Assembly: GCF_039812505.1 (NCBI RefSeq)
Contig: NZ_JBDIAQ010000010.1
Location: 1 to 47,759, forward strand
DNA length: 47,759 nt
From: Intrasporangium_A sp039812505
GTDB lineage: Bacteria; Actinomycetota; Actinomycetes; Actinomycetales; Dermatophilaceae
Reading direction: 5' to 3'
The notes beneath the pieces are model-generated. The model was given only the letters and a program-made list of their open reading frames with translations. It was not told where the DNA came from and did no database searches. Position numbers and translations under genes: made by a program. Shown here one piece after another: positions 9,807-17,583 of the stretch; position 1 is the first letter of the stretch; the number at the start of each line of letters is the position of its first letter.

Positions 9807-12110
9807 ATGACTGTTGCAGATCTCACCGACATCCCCCGGATCGTCGCCGAGCTCACCCTCGAGGAGAAGGCGTCCCTGTGCTCCGGGTCCGACTTCTGGC
9901 ACACCCAGGGCATCGACCGTTTCGGTATCCCCGCCGTCATGCTCACCGACGGCCCGCACGGGCTGCGCAAACAGGCCGGCGAGACCGACCATCTGGGCCT
10001 GAACGACTCGGTTCCGGCCACCTGCTTCCCGTCCGCCGCGGGCCTCGGCTCGACCTGGGACCGCGACCTGCTCCGTCGGGTCGGTGAGGCGCTCGGTGCC
10101 GAGACCCGCGCCAACGACGTCGCCGTCCTGCTCGGGCCGGGCATCAACATGAAGCGCACCCCCCTGTGCGGACGCAACTTCGAGTACTTCTCCGAGGACC
10201 CGTACCTCACCGGTGAGCTGGCCGCGCCGCTGGTGGCCGGCATCCAGTCCCAGGGGGTGGGCACGTCCCTCAAGCACTTCGCGGCCAACAACCAGGAGAC
10301 CGACCGGATGCGGGTCTCCGTCGAGGTCGACGAACGCACCCTGCGGGAGATCTACCTGCCGGCGTTCGAGGCCGTCGTCACCCGCGCACACCCGTGGACC
10401 GTGATGTGCGCCTACAACAAGATCAACGGCACCTACGCATCGCAGGACCGGTGGCTGCTGACCGAGGTGCTGCGCGACGAATGGGGCTTCGAGGGCCTGG
10501 TCGTCTCGGACTGGGGCGCGGTCGACGACCGGGCGGCCGGTGTGGCAGCCGGCCTCGACCTGGAGATGCCGTCGTCGAACGGGGTCAACGACGCGAAGAT
10601 CCTCGAGGCCGTCCGGTCGGGGTCACTCGCCGAGGCGGACCTCGATGCCGCCGTGACCCGGGTGCTCACCCTGGTCGCCCGGTCCCAGCAGCCGGGTCCC
10701 GAGCCGATTCCGTGCGACCTCCAGGCCAACCATGCGCTGGCCCACGAGGTGGCCACTCGCACGGCGGTGCTGCTGAAGAACGACGGCGTCCTGCCGCTGG
10801 AGCCGGCCGAGCTGACAAGCACGGCCGTCGTCATCGGCGAGATGGCCCGCACGCCGCGCTACCAGGGCGCCGGGTCCTCGCAGGTGAACCCGACCCGGCT
10901 GGTCAGCGCACTCGACGCGCTCGCCGAGCGCGGCCTCGACGTGCCGTTCGCGCCGGGCTATCACTTGGCCGAGGCGGCCGACGCGACCGTGGCGAACCGC
11001 TCCGAGGAGGAGCTGCGCCGTGAGGCGGCCCTGCTGGCCACCGGCCGGACGGCCGTGCTCTTCCTCGGCCTGCCCGCAGCCGACGAGTCCGAGGGGTACG
11101 ACCGTGAGCACCTGGACCTGCCGACGAGTCATGTCGCGCTGCTCCGGGCCGTCGCCGAGGTGGCCGAGCACGTCGTCGTGCTGCTCTCGAACGGCTCCGC
11201 CGTCGCCGTGGCCGACTGGGAAGAGCAGGCCGACGCCATCCTCGAGCTCTGGCTGGGTGGACAGGCCGGTGGCAGCGCCGCCGTGGACCTGCTCGTCGGC
11301 GATGCCGCACCGTCCGGTCGCCTTGCCGAGTCGATGCCGCAGCGGCTCGTCGACGTGCCCGCCCAGCTCAGCTTCCCGGGCGAGGCCGGCTCCGTGCACT
11401 ACGGGGAGCGGGTCTTCATCGGCTATCGCGGCCTGGACGCCGTCGAAGCCCGGGTGTCCTATCCGTTCGGGCACGGCCTGACCTATACGAGCTTCGAGTA
11501 CTCCGACCTGTCAGTCGAGGTCGCACCGGTCAACCCGCAGACCCGTGACCACGACGTCGTGCTGCAGGCCCGGGCCACGGTGACCAACACCGGCGAACGG
11601 ACCGGCGTGGTGGTGCCGCAGCTCTATGTCGGCCGGCCCGGCTCGGCTCTGGCGCGGGCTCCGCGCGAGCTGCGCGGGTTCGACCGGCTCGAGCTGGCCC
11701 CCGGAGCCTCCGGGCAGGTCGAGTTCGCCCTGACCCGGCGAGACCTGAGCCACTGGGATGCCCGGGAGCACGGGTGGGCGCTCGAGCCGGGCACCGTGGT
11801 CGTGTCGCTCGGCTCGTCGTCGCGAGACCTCCCGCTCGTGCACATCGTGCAGCTCGAGGCACCGCCACTGCGCCGACCGCTGACCGACCATTCCACCATC
11901 GGGGAGTGGATGGAGCACCCCGAGGCGGGCGCCGCCCTGCGTGCCGCGATGGGCGAGGCCGGCGCGCTCTTCGGAGCGGACAGCAGCGACCCGATGATGG
12001 CCACCTTCCTAATGTCGATGCCGGTGGTCAAGGTCCCGCTGATGAGCATGATCGACTCGGTCACGCTGGACGACCTCGAGGAGCTGCTGGCCCGCTACGG
12101 CGGTCGCTGA
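9807..12110 (+). CDS. Glycoside hydrolase family 3 beta-glycosidase
   Basis: This 767-residue cytoplasmic GH3 enzyme has no signal peptide. It has the (beta/alpha)8 domain with GPGINMKRTPLCGRNFEYFS, GTSLKHFAANNQE and the nucleophile D235 in VVSDWGAV. The alpha/beta sandwich domain includes YQGAGSSQVNPTR and the likely acid/base E429 in SEGYDRE. A C-terminal fibronectin III-like domain spans about 565-680 (VTNTGERTGVVVPQLYVG). About 80 further residues follow. Substrates in the family include beta-glucosides and beta-xylosides. The gene starts 1 nt after the MFS stop, so import of an intact disaccharide or glycoside followed by intracellular cleavage is likely. Confidence 0.92.
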   Translation: MTVADLTDIPRIVAELTLEEKASLCSGSDFWHTQGIDRFGIPAVMLTDGPHGLRKQAGETDHLGLNDSVPATCFPSAAGLGSTWDRDLLRRVGEALGAETRANDVAVLLGPGINMKRTPLCGRNFEYFSEDPYLTGELAAPLVAGIQSQGVGTSLKHFAANNQETDRMRVSVEVDERTLREIYLPAFEAVVTRAHPWTVMCAYNKINGTYASQDRWLLTEVLRDEWGFEGLVVSDWGAVDDRAAGVAAGLDLEMPSSNGVNDAKILEAVRSGSLAEADLDAAVTRVLTLVARSQQPGPEPIPCDLQANHALAHEVATRTAVLLKNDGVLPLEPAELTSTAVVIGEMARTPRYQGAGSSQVNPTRLVSALDALAERGLDVPFAPGYHLAEAADATVANRSEEELRREAALLATGRTAVLFLGLPAADESEGYDREHLDLPTSHVALLRAVAEVAEHVVVLLSNGSAVAVADWEEQADAILELWLGGQAGGSAAVDLLVGDAAPSGRLAESMPQRLVDVPAQLSFPGEAGSVHYGERVFIGYRGLDAVEARVSYPFGHGLTYTSFEYSDLSVEVAPVNPQTRDHDVVLQARATVTNTGERTGVVVPQLYVGRPGSALARAPRELRGFDRLELAPGASGQVEFALTRRDLSHWDAREHGWALEPGTVVVSLGSSSRDLPLVHIVQLEAPPLRRPLTDHSTIGEWMEHPEAGAALRAAMGEAGALFGADSSDPMMATFLMSMPVVKVPLMSMIDSVTLDDLEELLARYGGR

Positions 12111-12154
12111 CGCTCGGCAGGCGACGCCTCGACGGTGCAGGGCATCATGGGGGT

Positions 12155-13558
12155 ATGAGCGAACCAGTGGCGACCAGGACCGAACACGACTCGATGGGCG
12201 AGGTGCAGGTCCCGGCCTCCGCACTGTGGGGGGCCCAGACCGCGCGGGCGGTCGAGAACTTCCCGGTCAGCGGGCAGGGCATACCACCCGAGGTGGTCCA
12301 CGCGCTGGCGGCACTCAAGTCCGCCGCCGCCCAGGTCAATGCCCGGCTCGGCGGGCTCGACGCGGACCGCGCGGCCGCGATCAGCGCCGCGGCCGACGAG
12401 GTCGCCCAAGGACGGCACGACGACCACTTCCCCATCGACATCTTCCAGACCGGCTCCGGCACCTCGACCAACATGAACGTCAACGAGGTGGTGGCCCGTC
12501 TCGCCCACCTCCGCAGCGGGCTCGCGGTCCACCCGAACGACCACGTCAACATGGGCCAGTCGAGCAACGACACGTTCCCGAGCGCGCTGCGGATCGCCGC
12601 GACCCGTGCGGCCCTCGAACAGCTCGTGCCCGCGCTCGAGCACCTTGCCGCCTCCCTCGGCCGCAAGGAGTCGGAGTTCGCCGAGGTCGTCAAGTCCGGC
12701 CGCACCCACCTGATGGACGCCGTCCCGGTCACCCTCGGGCAGGAGTTCGGCGGCTACCGGCGCCAGGTCGAGCTCGGGGCGAGCCGGGTCGCGCACGCCG
12801 CGACGGCCACGAGCGAGCTGCCGCTGGGCGGCACCGCGGCGGGCACCGGGCTCAACGCCGCCCCCGGTTTCGCCGCCGCGGTCATCGCCAAGGTGGCCGA
12901 GGCGAGCGGCATCGGCTTCACCGAGGCGCAGGACCACTTCGAGGCGCAGTCGGCCCAGGACGCCGTGGTCGAGCTGTCCGGAGCGGTCAAGGTCGTCGCG
13001 GTCAGCCTGACCAAGATCTGCAACGACCTGCGCTGGATGTCCTCCGGCCCCCGCACCGGCCTGGGCGAGATCCACCTGCCGGACCTGCAGCCCGGGTCGA
13101 GCATCATGCCGGGCAAGGTCAACCCGGTCATCTGCGAGGCGACCGTGATGGCCTGCGCACAGGTCATCGGCAACGACGTGACGGTCACCACGGCCGGCGC
13201 GGCGGGCAACTTCGAGCTCAACGTCATGCTGCCGGTGATGGCGAAGAACATCCTCGAGTCGATCCGCCTGCTGGCTGCGACCTCGCGGCTGCTGGCCGAC
13301 CGGTGCGTGGACGGGATCATCGCGGAGGTGGAGCACGCCCGCCAGCTGGCCGAGAGCTCGCCGTCGATCGTGACGCCGTTGAACCGCTTCATCGGCTACG
13401 AGGCCGCGGCGGCCGTGGTCAAGCGCGCGATCAAGGAGCGCCGGACGATCCGTGAGGTGGTCATCGACGACGGCCATGTCGCCGACGGCAGGCTCACCGA
13501 GGCGCAGCTCGACGAGGCGCTCGACGTGCTGGCGATGACCCGGCCACCGGCCCGCTGA
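12155..13558 (+). CDS. fumC: Fumarate hydratase, class II
   Basis: FumC interconverts fumarate and L-malate in the TCA cycle without an iron-sulfur cluster. The 467 residues contain TGSGTSTNMNVNEV, GQSSNDTFPSA, the SGRTHLMDAVPVTLGQE motif and the superfamily signature GSSIMPGKVNPV with the catalytic Ser loop. The ATG at 12155 has no clear Shine-Dalgarno sequence; CATCAT ends 6 nt upstream. One codon (G-I-P-P) uses ATA inside GGCATAC. Its last six codons and stop form the first copy of a 20-bp direct repeat, so the 3' end may have served as an insertion target. Confidence 0.95.
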   Translation: MSEPVATRTEHDSMGEVQVPASALWGAQTARAVENFPVSGQGIPPEVVHALAALKSAAAQVNARLGGLDADRAAAISAAADEVAQGRHDDHFPIDIFQTGSGTSTNMNVNEVVARLAHLRSGLAVHPNDHVNMGQSSNDTFPSALRIAATRAALEQLVPALEHLAASLGRKESEFAEVVKSGRTHLMDAVPVTLGQEFGGYRRQVELGASRVAHAATATSELPLGGTAAGTGLNAAPGFAAAVIAKVAEASGIGFTEAQDHFEAQSAQDAVVELSGAVKVVAVSLTKICNDLRWMSSGPRTGLGEIHLPDLQPGSSIMPGKVNPVICEATVMACAQVIGNDVTVTTAGAAGNFELNVMLPVMAKNILESIRLLAATSRLLADRCVDGIIAEVEHARQLAESSPSIVTPLNRFIGYEAAAAVVKRAIKERRTIREVVIDDGHVADGRLTEAQLDEALDVLAMTRPPAR

Positions 13559-13561
13559 GCC
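13542..13561. repeat. Direct repeat, left copy (attL-like) at the fumC 3' end
   Basis: GGCCACCGGCCCGCTGAGCC spans the last codons and stop of fumC. An identical 20-mer recurs at 15604-15623. The flanking bases differ at both sides, so the repeat is exactly 20 bp. Confidence 0.85.
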
Positions 13562-13580
13562 CAGCCGTATGCCGCTGGGC
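13559..13580 (+). terminator. Candidate terminator after fumC
   Basis: GCCCAGC (13559-13565) pairs with GCTGGGC (13574-13580) across an 8-nt loop that contains the GTATGCC word. The hairpin begins immediately after the fumC stop. There is no T-run, as is usual in actinomycetes. The left arm straddles the end of the direct repeat. Confidence 0.5.
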
Positions 13581-13980
13581 CGGCGCCCGCTCGAGGACTC
13601 TGGCCTCGTCCCTGCGCGTCATCCCCAAACGCACCCGCGCACCCGCCGCACACGGCCGGGCGGTGCACCACCGTGCGGTCCGGGTCAGCGACCTGCTCCA
13701 ACCGGGCCCCGGCCCGGCCTGGCTGCCCACCCGACCTACGACCGGTCTTCTTGCGCAACGACTTCGGCGGTGCCTTGTCCGGCCCGTCACCAGACGGCGG
13801 CTTGGACGAGTAGGCCGAGTTCATCCCCAGACGCCGACGCAACTCGGTGTTCTCGGCCTCGAGCTCCGCGACCCGGGCCTGCAACACCGGCAGCCGAGCA
13901 GCCTCGGCCTCCAGCTCAAGGACCCGGGCCTGCAGCCGCGCCATCGTCGCGAGGGTCTCATCAAGCGACGCAGCGAACAT
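13562..13980 (-). pseudogene. IS66-family transposase, N-terminal fragment
   Basis: From the ATG at 13980 the reading gives a leucine-zipper-like coiled coil (LQARVLELEAEAARLPVLQARVAELEAENTELRRRLG), then NSAYSSKPPSGDGPDK, GRRSGGQPGRAGARLEQV and a C-x2-C zinc-finger start (VCGGCAG). This is the order seen at the N terminus of IS66-type TnpC. After about residue 120 the homology shifts frame (EARVLER in another frame), and the catalytic DDE domain is missing. The fragment ends against fumC and its direct repeat, and is non-functional. Confidence 0.75.
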
Positions 13981-14202
13981 CTCCAGACCCTACAGAGCCA
14001 CCAGCCACATCAACCCCACGTCACGCCGGACAGCACGCCGAGTCCTGAGTAGTTACGTTACGTTACGCCGGCACGCATAACGAATTGGCTACTTCGCTTG
14101 AATTACGGCCGCACTTCGGCGACGGTGGAGGCCATCTACAGTTTCCGCGATTGAGGACGGACGGATCATCTCACCCGCGGAACAAGAAGGAGGAGTTTTC
14201 AA

Positions 14203-14493
14203 ATGACGCGCCTTTTTGCAGCCATGGTGTCGACCATTGCTTCCGCCATCGTGCTGGTGCCGTCGGCAGTGACATCAGGCACCGTCGAATCGCGCGCATC
14301 GTCATCTGATTACGGTATCCTCAGTTCTTGACAGTACGACTACTACGATGACTATTTCTATACCGAAGAATCGTGCAATGCACGCGGCTACCAGATATTC
14401 TACTACGAGAACGTACCGAATATGATGCAGTGGTACTGCCACCTTGACATCGGAGAATCGAAATGGTCGATGGACATCCAGTGGTACACCTGA
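14203..14493 (+). pseudogene. Small secreted Tyr/Cys-containing protein with an in-frame TGA
   Basis: A strong Shine-Dalgarno (AAGGAGGAG) precedes the ATG at 14203. The first 42 residues form a signal peptide: MTRLFAAMVSTIASAIVLVP followed by an Ala/Ser cleavage region. A TGA at 14329-14331 then interrupts the frame, but the same frame continues 53 more codons without a stop as QYDYYDDYFYTEESCNARGY and on to a tail with two Cys in total and WSMDIQWYT, ending at 14493. The post-stop part is rich in Tyr, Trp and acidic residues, and looks like a mature secreted domain. Either the gene is disrupted by one substitution (TGG or CGA to TGA) or the TGA is read through. I do not recognise the family. 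Confidence 0.6.
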
Positions 14494-14990
14494 TCCTGAG
14501 CCCTGGCGATCAGGTCACGGCATGCGGGGTGCTCCAGTTCACCGGTGAAGATCGTGCACAGTTGTGGGTCGTAGCACCATGGAACCCGTCGAGGCCGGGA
14601 AGAGTCGCCGGTGGCGAAGTCGGGATCCAACTAGATCAGGGACCCAGCCGGGTCGCTGGGGCAATCACTCGCGTGATCGGCACGTGGGCAGATGGTCGAA
14701 TCGTCAAAGCGAAAGCTACCCGTGAGATTGCGCCAGACGCTGGGTGCGGGCTGCATTCGACGAATCTAATGTCACCCAGAGACCTGGGAACAGAGCGCTG
14801 TGTTGATCTGCTGAATAGCTTAAGATCCTTTTCTCCCGCTCCTGTCCTGGGGAGCGGTGGATCGGAGTCAGCATTGAGCATTTCCGTGCTCTTTGTCACC
14901 TCCCAGTTGGTGGATGCACTTGTTCAGCTCCCCGTGTCTTGCGAGTTGTACGCATCCATATTTCCCAGCGCCCTCATGACTAGGTCATGA
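14463..14990 (+). CDS. Hypothetical protein of foreign composition
   Basis: This 175-residue reading starts at an ATG overlapping the end of the small secreted gene by 31 nt, with GGAG 7 nt upstream. Residues 15-85 read like a compact beta domain (GDQVTACGVLQFTGEDRAQLWVVAPWNP, AITRVIGTWADGRIVKAKAT). A C-terminal segment SISVLFVTSQLVDALVQLP looks helical. Rare codons (ATA, AGA, AGG, CTA, TTA) are used, unlike the neighbours. No signal peptide or known motif is evident. Its stop lies in a TCATGAC-tag-GTCATGA palindrome (14974-14990), and a 7-bp-stem hairpin follows at 15018-15046. Function unknown; the gene could also be a remnant. Confidence 0.45.
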   Translation: MVDGHPVVHLILSPGDQVTACGVLQFTGEDRAQLWVVAPWNPSRPGRVAGGEVGIQLDQGPSRVAGAITRVIGTWADGRIVKAKATREIAPDAGCGLHSTNLMSPRDLGTERCVDLLNSLRSFSPAPVLGSGGSESALSISVLFVTSQLVDALVQLPVSCELYASIFPSALMTRS

Positions 14991-15017
14991 CTGCCAGAAA
15001 GAGCCCCCAGCATTATT

Positions 15018-15046
15018 GAGGTCTTCTCACCGGACCCCCAGACCTC
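15018..15046. terminator. Weak hairpin after the unknown island ORF
   Basis: GAGGTCT (15018-15024) pairs with AGACCTC (15040-15046) across a 15-nt loop, 28 nt after the stop of the unknown ORF. Apart from this, 14991-15083 holds nothing recognisable. Confidence 0.3.
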
Positions 15047-15083
15047 CGGAAGTAGCGGCGGGTTGAGTGTGGAGGTTCATGGT

Positions 15084-15440
15084 TCATGCCGGGATGACCT
15101 GGTAGGTGCTGGGGCGGCGGTCGCCGGGCAACCCACGGGCGATGGCGCGGTACTCGTCGGGGTCGGCCAGGTAGGCGTTCAGGTGTTCGGCCAGCCAAGC
15201 TTCGGCGCCCCGCGCGAGTAGCCGCAGCACCATCTGCAGGCCGCGGCGGGCCAGGTGCGGTCGGGCGCTCGTTTCGCCTCCGGGTCCAGCTCGGTCGCGG
15301 CCACCTTGGCCGGGATCGGTTTTCAGGGCGGCCTTCGCGGCGGCCGGCGCGGTCCAGTCTTGGGGTGTCGCTTCGAGGTAGCCGCTCGGCCTCGACCCAA
15401 ACCATCTCAAGGCGTCCAGGCTTCCCTGCCGCGTCACCAT
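15084..15440 (-). pseudogene. Decayed transposase-like remnant
   Basis: The C-terminal part of this leftward reading, GAEAWLAEHLNAYLADPDEYRAI, followed by LPGDRRPSTYQVIPA, resembles actinobacterial proteins commonly annotated as transposases, in which a longer linker separates these two segments; here the linker appears deleted. Just upstream, the piece PAKVAATELDPEAKRAPDRTWPAA of the same kind of protein lies in a different frame, indicating a frameshift. The identification rests on recalled resemblance and is tentative, but the broken frame is directly visible. Confidence 0.45.
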
Positions 15441-15484
15441 TCAACGTTCGGACGCAGCTCTGCGGGCGACCCGGTGGAGTGGGC

Positions 15485-15615
15485 TCACGCTGGTTGCACT
15501 GCGGTCTGGGTGATGATCTCAGCCACGTCTTTGGGCCGGGAGAGCATCGACGAGTGCGAGGCCGCCAACTCGACCACGGTCTCGGTGCGTTGGGCGAACA
15601 TGTGGCCACCGGCCC
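15485..15615 (-). pseudogene. C-terminal remnant of an alpha/beta hydrolase
   Basis: The leftward frame ending at 15485 reads MFAQRTETVVELAASHSSM followed by LSRPKDVAEIITQTAVQPA. This matches the last strand-helix unit of alpha/beta hydrolases, where the catalytic His sits in ASHS and is followed by the S/Q-P-x-x-V-A helix. The upstream part of the enzyme (nucleophile and acid) is absent; the frame loses homology at the right-hand direct repeat. It is a truncated leftover abutting the repeat. Confidence 0.6.
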
Positions 15616-15623
15616 GCTGAGCC
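15604..15623. repeat. Direct repeat, right copy (attR-like)
   Basis: Exact second copy of the 20-mer found at the fumC 3' end, 2,062 bp downstream of the first. It separates the hydrolase remnant from a strong hairpin and the ABC transporter operon. Confidence 0.85.
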
Positions 15624-15633
15624 GTCGCGTGTG

Positions 15634-15679
15634 AGCCCGGTGAGCGGCATACCGCCGGTAGTATGCCGCTCACCGGGCT
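15634..15679. terminator. Strong bidirectional hairpin carrying two copies of the 9-mer
   Basis: AGCCCGGTGAGCGGCATAC (15634-15652) is followed by an 8-nt loop and its exact complement (15661-15679), a perfect 19-bp stem. Each arm contains GCGGCATAC/GTATGCCGC. It lies 67 nt beyond the stop of the leftward ABC permease gene and just right of the direct repeat. Before any insertion it would have stood right after fumC, so it could have served both converging transcripts. Confidence 0.75.
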
Positions 15680-15745
15680 GAGCGGTGGACGGGTGCGTTG
15701 CACTCGGGTGACGAGGATGGTCGCGGTGGGCGAGCTGCCGGCCCG

Positions 15746-16927
15746 TCAGAGGTCCGCGCGGGCCACGAGATATGGGTCTCGGACGAGCGCGCGACGCGCC
15801 CCCACTGTCGAGGCGAGGGCCCCGAGCATCCCCAGGAACAACAGCAGGCCACCGAGCACGAGCCACGGGACCTCCAGCCCGGCCCGCGGAGAACCGACGA
15901 GGCTCAAGGCGGCCGGCAGCAGGGCGTGCGCCGCAATGACCCCCAGAACAACCCCCATGATGCCCGCGCAGGCCGTGACAAGGACGTTCTCGACCAGGAC
16001 CAACGCGGACAACCGCTCCCGTCCCCAACCCAGGCTACGAAGGAGGGCGAACTCCCGGAGTCGTCGCCGACCCACGTCGAGCGATCTCGCGATGGCCGAG
16101 GTGACGAAGACGAGACACGTGAGACCCGCCAGTGCCCACGCACCGACCCGGACAAGTCCGGGGGCGCCGGCAAGATCTGCGACCCGGTCCGCAGTTGCCC
16201 GCGCGCCGAAACCGCGTTGCACAAGATCTGCAGCGACCGTCCTTGCCGCTGCGGTCGAGCCGGTCTGCAGCACTGCGGCATCCGCACCTCGAGTGGCGGC
16301 AAAGGTGCCGGCCGGTATCCCGGCCCGGGCGGCCGCCAGCTCGAGCGAGTCCTTGAAGCCGATGTAGGCGGTGTCCGGTCGCTCAGGAGTGACCTTCAGG
16401 GAGTAGATGCCGACGACACGGAAGCGCCTCGCCACGCTCTTTCCCGCTCCCTCCGCAATCCGGACCGTCGCGTCGATAACGATGTCCTGACCCAGCAGCC
16501 CGGCCGTGCTATGCGCCTGTACCCGTTCGGGCAACACGATCTGCCCGGCACCGGACGGGGACCTGCCCTCGACCAACAGCGTCTTTCGCAGCGGCTGCCA
16601 GGTCGCACCGGCCAGAACAGCGCCCCGATCCGGCCACGGCAAGGACGTCGCGTAGTTCGGGTCGACGGAGTCGACCCCGGGTAGTGCCGCCATCTCGTCG
16701 AGAGCGCTCGTGGTGAGCGCTCGAGTCGACTCGCCCGGCATCGGAGCGGTCACCTCGACCTGGCCCAGGCTCCCGGTCCGCACGTACTCGGTCGTCACCG
16801 CGGAGGTGACACTCGTCGACAACGAAAGCGTGGCGATGGCCAGCGTCAACAGCAGGACGAGCAGGGCAACCTGCGAAGCCGTGATGGCCACACCCCGCCG
16901 GACTGTGAGCAGCCCCCAACGGATCAT
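15746..16927 (-). CDS. ABC transporter permease (FtsX/MacB-like)
   Basis: The 393-residue membrane protein has one N-terminal helix (ITASQVALLVLLLTLAIATL), a large extracytoplasmic domain (about residues 40-250), and a C-terminal bundle of three helices with the FtsX signature FALLRSLGWGRERLSALVLVENVLV. This is the MacB/LolC half-transporter layout. The ATG at 16927 overlaps the ATPase stop (ATGA). Such systems move lipids, peptides or antibiotics out of the membrane, or act in signalling; nothing fixes the substrate here. It works with the preceding ATPase, probably as a homodimer. Confidence 0.85.
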   Translation of the reverse strand: MIRWGLLTVRRGVAITASQVALLVLLLTLAIATLSLSTSVTSAVTTEYVRTGSLGQVEVTAPMPGESTRALTTSALDEMAALPGVDSVDPNYATSLPWPDRGAVLAGATWQPLRKTLLVEGRSPSGAGQIVLPERVQAHSTAGLLGQDIVIDATVRIAEGAGKSVARRFRVVGIYSLKVTPERPDTAYIGFKDSLELAAARAGIPAGTFAATRGADAAVLQTGSTAAARTVAADLVQRGFGARATADRVADLAGAPGLVRVGAWALAGLTCLVFVTSAIARSLDVGRRRLREFALLRSLGWGRERLSALVLVENVLVTACAGIMGVVLGVIAAHALLPAALSLVGSPRAGLEVPWLVLGGLLLFLGMLGALASTVGARRALVRDPYLVARADL

Positions 16928-17583
16928 CCTTGCACCACCCGCTCCGAAGCCCACTCCTTGGTCGTCAGGTCGGCAAGCTCCTCGTCGTGGGTGGCCATGA
17001 GCACCGTTCCCCCATGGTCGATCACTTTCTGCAGGGCTGCACGAACGAGCCTCGCGGACTGCCGGTCCAGGTTCGCCGTGGGCTCGTCGGCAAGAACCAG
17101 CGCGGGCCGGCCGACAAGCGCGCGTGCCAGGCCGACCCGCTGACGCTGCCCCCCGGACAACGTCGCCGGTTTCGCGTCCGCGTAGGGACCGAGCTCGAGC
17201 TCGTCGAGCGCGGCCAAGGCTGCCGCCCTCCTGGACCGCACCGGAAGGCCCTCCTGGGCGGCGACGTTCTCCCAGACCGACAGGTACGGAAGCAGACCCG
17301 CGTCCTGCCACACCAGGCGAATTCGATCCCGACGCAGGGCGTCCTTCTCCCGGGGCCTCAGGCCCGCGGTGCTGATGCCGTCGAGCTCGATGTCCCCGGA
17401 GAGGGGCTCGAGTATCAGGGCGACGGCGGCAAGCACGGTGGACTTGCCGCTACCGGACCTCCCCGACAGCCGGCAGACCTCGCCCCTTTCCACGGACAGG
17501 TCTATCGGGCCGAACACAGGACCGCCGGAGTAACCCACGACCGTGCTACGAAAACGTAGGACTGGGCACATTGAAGTGCTCAT
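16924..17583 (-). CDS. ABC transporter ATP-binding protein (MacB/LolD-like)
   Basis: This 219-residue ATPase has Walker A GRSGSGKST, Q-loop VWQDAGLLPYLSVWENV, the ABC signature LSGGQRQRVGLARAL, Walker B ALVLADEP with the D-loop NLDRQS, and the switch His in MATHDEEL. The ATG at 17583 overlaps the stop of the small upstream gene (ATGA); the frame stays open to 17736, so a longer form is possible. The subfamily is that of ATPases pairing with FtsX/MacB permeases, consistent with the next gene. Confidence 0.9.
   Translation of the reverse strand: MSTSMCPVLRFRSTVVGYSGGPVFGPIDLSVERGEVCRLSGRSGSGKSTVLAAVALILEPLSGDIELDGISTAGLRPREKDALRRDRIRLVWQDAGLLPYLSVWENVAAQEGLPVRSRRAAALAALDELELGPYADAKPATLSGGQRQRVGLARALVGRPALVLADEPTANLDRQSARLVRAALQKVIDHGGTVLMATHDEELADLTTKEWASERVVQG

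Larger units (their letters stand above)
13542..15623. mobile_element. Low-GC island bracketed by 20-bp direct repeats
   Basis: The interval between the repeats contains an IS66-type transposase fragment, a short AT-richer segment (about 14.04-15.0 kb, roughly 50-55% GC against about 70% around it) with codons such as ATA, AGA, TTA and CTA, a second decayed transposase-like remnant, and the C-terminal end of a hydrolase. The motif TTACG is repeated three times at 14053-14067. No integrase or intact transposase is visible. The repeats, odd composition and gene debris support an inserted segment now immobile; the mechanism is not known. Confidence 0.65.

Noticed and set aside
8483..10339. Leftward 618-codon frame across the MFS and GH3 genes
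   Set aside because: It lies antisense to two genes with clear motifs and has a Gln/Asp/His-rich shadow composition.
14085..14309. 74-codon rightward frame at the secreted gene
   Set aside because: No ribosome site and no protein-like features; the alternative frame has the ribosome site and signal peptide.
14329..14331. TGA as a selenocysteine codon
   Set aside because: No selenoprotein context, no homologue with Cys at this position is known to me, and no convincing hairpin was seen directly after it.
13542..15623. An active insertion sequence or integrase-bearing element
   Set aside because: Only fragments of transposases are present and no terminal inverted repeats or integrase could be found.
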